Shown piece by piece: positions 57,779-64,000 of a stretch of DNA of 64,000 bases. The notes under the pieces were generated by a model. The model searched no databases, was not told the DNA's origin, and was given only the letters and a program-made list of their open reading frames with translations. How positions within the stretch are numbered: the first letter of the stretch is position 1; the number at the start of each line of letters is the position of its first letter. The stretch is from Aspidiotus rigidus (taxonomy: Eukaryota > Arthropoda > Insecta > Hemiptera > Diaspididae): the NCBI GenBank assembly GCA_035079385.1, contig JAVHKY010000083.1, forward strand, positions 186,001 through 250,000, written 5' to 3'. The position numbers were made by a program, and so were the translations under genes.

Positions 57779-60214
57779 CTATAACAAAAATAACAACAAA
57801 CCGTTACCAAATATCAATGATACACCTCTGGAAATTAGAACATTAAAAATATGTGAGTTTTTGAGAGCCTGTAAATGATGATGAGCAATCTATTCAAATC
57901 TATACACCTTACCAGTCTATTCAGATGAACTATGGGAATTTTCCCTCAAGAATGAAAAACCACAATAAGGAATTATTGTTTTCAACATAAAGCCTATGTT
58001 CCTGAGAGGCTTATGAAGAAAAAATCTCTTTCGGCAGAAGCCTCCTCTCGAGATGAAAAATAAAGAATTTCCTTAGAACAGGTAAGTCAAACACGCAGCC
58101 CACGGCTGCATGAGACTTGAAAGCTACTACAAAGGGGCCTATATTAAACTTCTATAAATTCAAGGTGCACAACTTCATTTCTTTGGGAAAACAATCGTAA
58201 AGTACTGTCAAGGACTTTCCTAAACCTCAGGTTAAGAAGGAGCGAGTGACTTTCGGTTCAAGTTCGGTGCATAATCCACTGCATATACCTGACTTGCACT
58301 CCTTTTCTCCAGCAACAATCACGACTATCAAACCTGCCTTCAATTATCTATTCCCGTCTGAGTCTACAATCCATGTTACAGTGAATTCACTTCAGCCGCG
58401 GCAGCAACAAGTTTTGGCATGTTTCATATTTTTTTCGAATTCCTCCTCCTACGCAGCACGGGATTTTTCTTCTCGGACATGACCTTAAAAATATGAAAAA
58501 TTTTTGAAATCCTGCCCCCTATCTTCAATTCTTAAATCTGTCTGTCTACTGTTTCCCTCAACCAAGTCCCTTCCTGCGGCTTTCTTCTACTGGGTCATCC
58601 CTGTCCCACTCAATACGAACATGTTCTAGGCTAGTACGATAATTAAAGTTGAATGATCCATACATCCTCGTCCTTAGTGAGCCTCGCAAACCAAAACTAG
58701 CATAGACTGATCTTTGCGGCCTTTTAAACGTGTACAAACTGTTGACGGTAGGACATGGTAAAGACAATAAGTTTGATTGGAGTGGAGGATGGGATGCGAT
58801 AGACACCAGAGTGCGGTTCTTCCCTCTCACCCCTATTTCTTATCACGTCCTGCATTTAATGATTTGGGACTAAGCTTAGTCTATGCTCGGTATGGTCTAC
58901 GACCTCTTGACCTAAACGACTTCAGAATCTAAAGTAACGCTCCTGGTTCTTACGCCAGACGAGAAAGAGCCAAGAAGGTACTTCGTCCTTGGGCCTATGG
59001 TTGCTGAGCGCCAAGCAGTCTGAAAAATTTTACATCTAGTTCCCAAGACAAATGCAATCCTCGGAAATACGAGTCATTTCGTTCGTATTGAAGCCCTCTT
59101 TTTAAAATATCGAGTCCCCAAGCCCGCTTTGGCTCTCCACGGATTTTCTGGTGCCGAACTATCTTGACCTACTTTGCAAATTCTCACCTTAGAATGCGAC
59201 TTAGCCTTCTAGAAGTAATTCCGACAAAGAAGGGGGTTCTGCATAAGAGAAACATGATCCTTATTTATTGCTCGTGAAGAGTTTCTCTGAGACCTCGTAT
59301 AGTTTTCTCAATGGAACCTGACCCTTCTGTGCTTGAAAAGTTTATAGTCCAGGAGGTCTGCTCTCACTCAAAGAAGACTACTGCTAGCAGTTTCAGTCAA
59401 TACACGCTAATTCTATGCGAGTGCTCACTATCCATTAGGATCGCTACTTACGCGGACGGTTCGTTCAACAGTAATGATATCTTTTTACCGAATTTGAAAA
59501 CGGGAACTTTAAATTGTGGTGGTATATGGGAGAAAAGTGTGAAATTTGGAATAACTTTTGAATGAAGCCGAATAAAAGGTTTTTTCGTCTCATGTGTTTG
59601 TGAACATCTTTCATGGGACATCAAAAAGCCAAATTTGCTCTCACATGTACCGCCATTGTTCGGTTCAAGTTTTCATCATCCACCCAGAAGAAACACAGTG
59701 CGACGCTATCTGTAAAATTGTCCGAGCTTGGTTAATTCGTACAGACACGTCTCAAACAAAACCTGAATCAATGTCCCATCATACATGCACTATCAAACAG
59801 GTTCTCACATCCGCGACTATAGATTTACGCTCAGCCAATATTATTAATCTATATCCATTTTTGGTCTTGAATTGAAAGGGAACCTGCTTTAAGTGGAAGA
59901 CTGTTCGAGAAAAGCATCCGAATTTCGCTATCTTGCTATCCTTCAGGCAAATTGTGACTATAATACGAGGCATATTAGGAACTTCAAAAATATTGTGTCT
60001 GAAGGGGAGGAGGGTTTAACCTAGTTTAGAGACTCGTAAAAATTCTCAATTTCAAGATATGTACACGAACAGCATTGCATCTCCAGAAAGAAAAGGGAGA
60101 GCTAAAACAAACTCAGGTTAGGGACTTGAAAAAGTATGGGATACGTTCTTACAGTCTGTAAAGAACTAATTAGTAAGTTAGTCTATAGGTAATTTAGACA
60201 GGTACAGCGACGAA
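57779..60214. other. Gene A intron 2, left part
   Basis: No gene recognised. AT-rich, with several ORFs under 95 codons that match nothing known. The intron spans 57779-61324 in total and contains the foldback at its right. Confidence 0.5.
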
Positions 60215-60990
60215 AAAAACATTTTGAGATAACAAGCGGGACTCTGTTGAAAAATGTAGTATTCGTTGTCAGAAATAAGCCCTCAAAAGTCCCCCCCCCC
60301 CAAATGCTATGGATAATTTTTTGTGGCACGTTCAAGCCCCCAAATTTCACTTTCTTGCTTATAACTCAAAAAGTTGAAGCTTTGGAGAAAAAAGTTTGAA
60401 ACGAAAAAGATCGACAAATAGTCGCTGTTTTATAGCAAACCATATTATGATAAATCTTTTTTCTTTGAAACATTTTTCTCCACCACTTGCCATTTTCGAG
60501 ATATTTCCCTGAAATTTCTCCATTATTTCTAAAATATCTTCAAGTTGTCACAATTGAACAATATTTCTAGGCTAACGGTCAGACCTATGCTGACGTGTAA
60601 CGCATGAATTTCGTAGAAAATTGTACGAGGAATCTCTTTTGTTCCAAACTTTTTTTTTCATCACTCGCCATTTCCGAGATATTTGCCTACAATATCTCGA
60701 TTTTCAAAACTTTTTCTTAACTCTCCAACTTCCGAGGACCATTGTAGGCTAACGATTAGACGTACGTTCATACGTAATGCATGCATTTTGTAGTAAATTT
60801 TACGAGGAATCTTTTTTGTTTCAAACTTTTTTCTCTAAAAATTCAACTTTTTGAGTTGTAAGCAAAAAAGTGAAATTTGGAGGCTTGAACGTGCCACAAA
60901 AAATTTGGGGGCGGGATTTTTGAGGGCTTATTTTTGACACCGAATACTACATTTTTCAACATAGTCCTGCTTGTTACCACAAAATGTTTC
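60215..60990. mobile_element. Foldback element with internal tandem units, PLE-free copy
   Basis: The left arm (60219-60405: acattttgagataacaagcg, then the gtggcacgttcaagc region) is the reverse complement of 60820-60990. The middle has two diverged units of about 180 bases, starting at ggctaacggtcagac (60569) and ggctaacgattagac (60747), each with tacgaggaatct. The copy in gene B is the one split by PLE 1. Confidence 0.85.
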
Positions 60991-61324
60991 TTTAAATGTC
61001 CAACTTGCCTCTACTATAAATGGCACTTCTTGCAGTCGTGGAATCTTAGTTATACATGGGAAAACGAATACTCCTATCCTGTCATAATACAAAACGTCCA
61101 ACAGCTCGAGTAGTTTTTGACATCAACCGCGTGCTCGAGTCAACAAGAAACCTAAAACGCTATAGGAATCTCTAAATTTATATTTTGATCTTCAGATTCT
61201 GCTGCAATTTCTCATCTCCCGACGCTTTGTCCCTTTTTTGACTGCCAAAACAAGCAGCTCTGAATTGTTCATTTCTATGTTTCAATTGTTATTTCATCGG
61301 GTAACTCGATCATATTATACTTAC

Positions 61325-61456
61325 CGCTGACAGAGGGAAGACAATCGACAAGAACCAATAATCACGAATTTTCCTCAGTGGCCTGTTCTCATTGTCAGTG
61401 CAACGGGATATTACATTTTCGAAGACGGCGTATATGAAAAACAGGGTTTCTATGCA
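61325..61456 (-). CDS. AIG1/ADTRP-like gene A, exon 2
   Basis: 132 bases, phase 0, with the acceptor tttttgtttcag and donor gtaagt conserved from the gene B copy. It encodes CIETLFFIYAVFENVISRC to FPLSA, one visible residue different from gene B (I for V). It continues into exon 3 at 57778 (FVSVTFWVLW), giving an unbroken family match. The exon 1 that should precede it is outside the window to the right. Confidence 0.92.
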
Positions 61457-64000
61457 CTGAAACAAAAATTTATGATACATGCGGTCAATAAAACGTACTC
61501 GTTCAACAAATAAATAAAATAAAAAAAAAAATTTGTAATTACATATACGCATAGATCTACTATAACGGTATCATCTCAAAACGTTCAATGTTAAGGTCAA
61601 TGAGTGATAGTGTCGTGTGCCTAAAACACAAACAATAACAACGAGCGCAACCGACTGACCAGAGAAGAGAAATGTTTCGCAATTCAATTAACTAGTTTGA
61701 AGGAACAAAAGCGAGATTTAAATTCTCGGCTCAGTATTTCTTTTAAGCTATTCTTGGCTAGATACTTTACAATATAGTACTTAAGAAAAATATTTCTCAC
61801 TAGAAAAGGATTTCCCCAACACACTTTTTTCGATATGGAATCGAATTACCTCGATGATTCGTATAGAATTAAGATTCTCACATGACCTTTGTTTTAACGC
61901 GAAGAATTGAAAGATATTAAGATTGTTATCTAATCCATTACTCTCAATTTATTAAAATAATACACGAGATATCGGGACGTCTACGTGAAACCAATAGCAG
62001 TTGGTAAATGGTGCAACTTCGTAGCCTCAAAAACATGTTCTATGTTACGTCTAGATACACCATGTTGAAACCCAACTCCCAATAGGTACCTAAATCATCT
62101 GTACCACTGCACATAGACAAGACAACTCAACTACGAAACCTTTTCTTTCCTTCTCTCCCCCCCGTACTTTCAAAACAGATGTCTCGTCAGATTTATAAGG
62201 CAGGGAGGAGAACGAAAAATAAGTTCAATCCAACGGATGAGTAACAACAAATTGCCGGAAGACATTAGCGTATCTACATACTCGTAATGTATCAGATAAT
62301 GTATTTCCTTCATGAGAAACCTAAATTCCCGTACTTATGCGAATGTACTAACAAGTATCGAAGATGAACTATGAAACTCTCTTCGTCGAGGGAAGGGGGA
62401 AAGAGGATATTTAGGATGAAATATGGAAATCTACAAGAAGAAGATGATGGGTATCACGGCCAAATTCGAGTTGTTAAAAGTTTGATTTACTTCACAGTAT
62501 TGAAATGATTACGCACAGACAGTGAGGAGAAGTTGACAGATGAGTAATAATACGTATTTAAATGGCACCAATTTTTAGTCGTTGAAAACTCGATCTAACA
62601 ATTTTTTATTTTTTTATTTTATAGAAAGCTATTTAATTGTGAAAGGGAGCGGAACGAAAATCTGTCAACAAATGAGCGTGTGAACAGAAATCGTTACACA
62701 AGGATGGAAGGGAGCATCTTCCATCCGGCATTGTTTGAGCTATTTAGGGACTCGAGAAAATTTTCAATTTCGAGTCATCCAGTTTTTGTCCTCTGCTCTT
62801 CAGTCAAGAAGGTGAAATCATACCTCGGTGCCCAATCATCTTCCTCTTTGATCTTCTGTCAAGTCTCTCCACCATCGAGGTTTAGAGCTTGAAAATTCTC
62901 AAGTCTCTCCTCTGCAAGAATCATTCTACGCCCTTCTTTCATTAAACACGGAGCTCAAAATTTTCCAAGGTTGCTCTTCCGTACAGATTCAGAACAGTGA
63001 ATTTAAAGAACTTCAGCCTAGCATCAACGTCTGTAATTTATAAACTCGAATCTCCATTAAACAAGTTTTCTGCTCTCCACGATAAGTTATTGAACCCTCC
63101 ACCTTTCTTTATACAGGTCTAAACGAACTACTGAAATTTCTGTACAATGTGCCAACTCCTGGGACTCGTTAAGGTCCTCCCTCTCCCCTTAACGTTGCCT
63201 TGGAGAATAGAGTACTTTGATTCATCCCGCTTTATCAAAATTTACACGTGAAATCTTCATTACTGAAAATTACACTCGGATTAAGATTCTTCACTCAGTT
63301 TCACTAATTTTAGCGCTCCGATCAACTTCAGAGTTTCTTTATTATGAATTTTCGGTTTCTCAAACAGAAGGTAGACAAACGATGAAACTCGCAACGGCTC
63401 GCAAATTCTCGCTTATTAACTACGGCACTTGAGGCAAGCACAGAACCTGTTTATGGGGGATGGACGAATTTCAATTTAACATTTACCTGAGTCTTTCATT
63501 CGAAAAGTCGGCATTTTGTTTTTTTTTTGAGAATGAAGCCGTTGGTGCATTTGTTTTACACCACCTTCCTTGCATATATTTTTCCAAGTCTCCCTTTTAT
63601 ATACCACATATGTAAACCTCCATGCAAGATCAATATTTTTTCAAGTCCAACAAAGAGATTGAAGTCAAAATAAGTCCCTAAAATGAGTCCACGACAGTAA
63701 AACAAAACCAAGAATATCTCTTTTCCTAGTTCCCGAAATAGGTTTTTGAGAACCCATAATTCAAAACCCACATTTTTCCTCATCCAGAGTCATACTTAAA
63801 GATTCGAGAAGGAGAGTTTTATAAGTTCCTAAAATAGGTAACAGCCCAAATCCCTGTGGCAGGTCGAAACCAACTTCCGCAGTCAAAATTTACTGTTGAA
63901 TTTTTTTGAAGTCTTTGAAGTAGGTCGGAGATTTGTACGAGCCTGTATTCGCACCGCAGACCGAGCCGCTAGGCGTGCCGTCGGCAACTCGTGTATTTAT
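61457..64000. other. Gene A intron 1, partial
   Basis: Duplicated intron DNA; no gene recognised. It ends at the window edge within the tandem-repeat module accgagccgctaggcgtgcc. Confidence 0.65.

Larger units (their letters stand above)
60750..64000. repeat. Segmental duplication, gene A copy (partner 5280-9350)
   Basis: Collinear with 5280-9350 apart from small indels and the missing 852-base block at about 61695. The sequence still aligns at the window edge. Confidence 0.92.

Overview
The window looks like nuclear DNA of an animal, most likely an arthropod. It is AT-rich and gene-poor. The one recognisable host gene family is split by introns with GT/AG borders, and almost everything else is transposable-element debris: Penelope-like elements (PLEs), a LINE with an RNase H domain, and hAT-, Harbinger-, MULE- and foldback-type elements. 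No bacterial features are present. The species call is inference.

Host genes. Four exon types of an AIG1/ADTRP (FAR-17a) family membrane protein lie on the minus strand and form two tandem paralogues. Gene A runs in from beyond the right edge: exon 2 at 61325-61456, exon 3 at 57558-57778, exon 4 at 55459-55594. Gene B starts at 44898-45086 (exon 1) and has exon 2 at 5861-5992; its later exons are beyond the left edge. Gene B therefore has a first intron of about 38.9 kb. Exon 2 and several kb around it are duplicated: about 5280-9350 resembles about 60750-64000.

Layout. 1-5060: a PLE, interrupted by a 5'-truncated LINE with a 12-bp target duplication, lies between inverted copies of its own 3' end and of a foldback repeat; it carries hammerhead-like ribozyme motifs and a CCAAT/TATA promoter-like array. 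5280-9350: segmental duplication with gene B exon 2. 9000-11240: degenerate tandem repeats and nested MITEs. 14500-16060: foldback elements nested in one another. 23577-24891: a MULE-like element with a SWIM zinc-finger transposase remnant. 26210-26370: a hAT-like MITE. 27560-31235: a decayed full-length PLE plus a second PLE 5' piece. 31246-33135: an unrecognised intronless 629-codon ORF ending in 73-81-residue repeats. 36-37.5 kb, 41-41.7 kb and elsewhere: a dispersed repeat rich in GACGTCA palindromes. 39604-40604: two related hAT-like elements with 8-bp target duplications. 47890-49735: an inverted-repeat element holding a LINE tail. 53153-54529: a nearly perfect 1.38-kb palindrome made of two head-to-head 3' ends of a second PLE family, again with hammerhead-like motifs. 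55-61.5 kb: gene A. 60215-60990: a foldback element, the PLE-free relative of the site hit by the PLE at the left edge.

Order of events read from the nesting: the foldback and exon 2 were duplicated, then the PLE entered the gene B copy, then the LINE entered the PLE. No cooperating gene system is visible. The strongest leads are the promoter-plus-ribozyme organisation of the PLE ends, the two-reverse-transcriptase chimeric ORF, and the orphan repeat protein at 31 kb.
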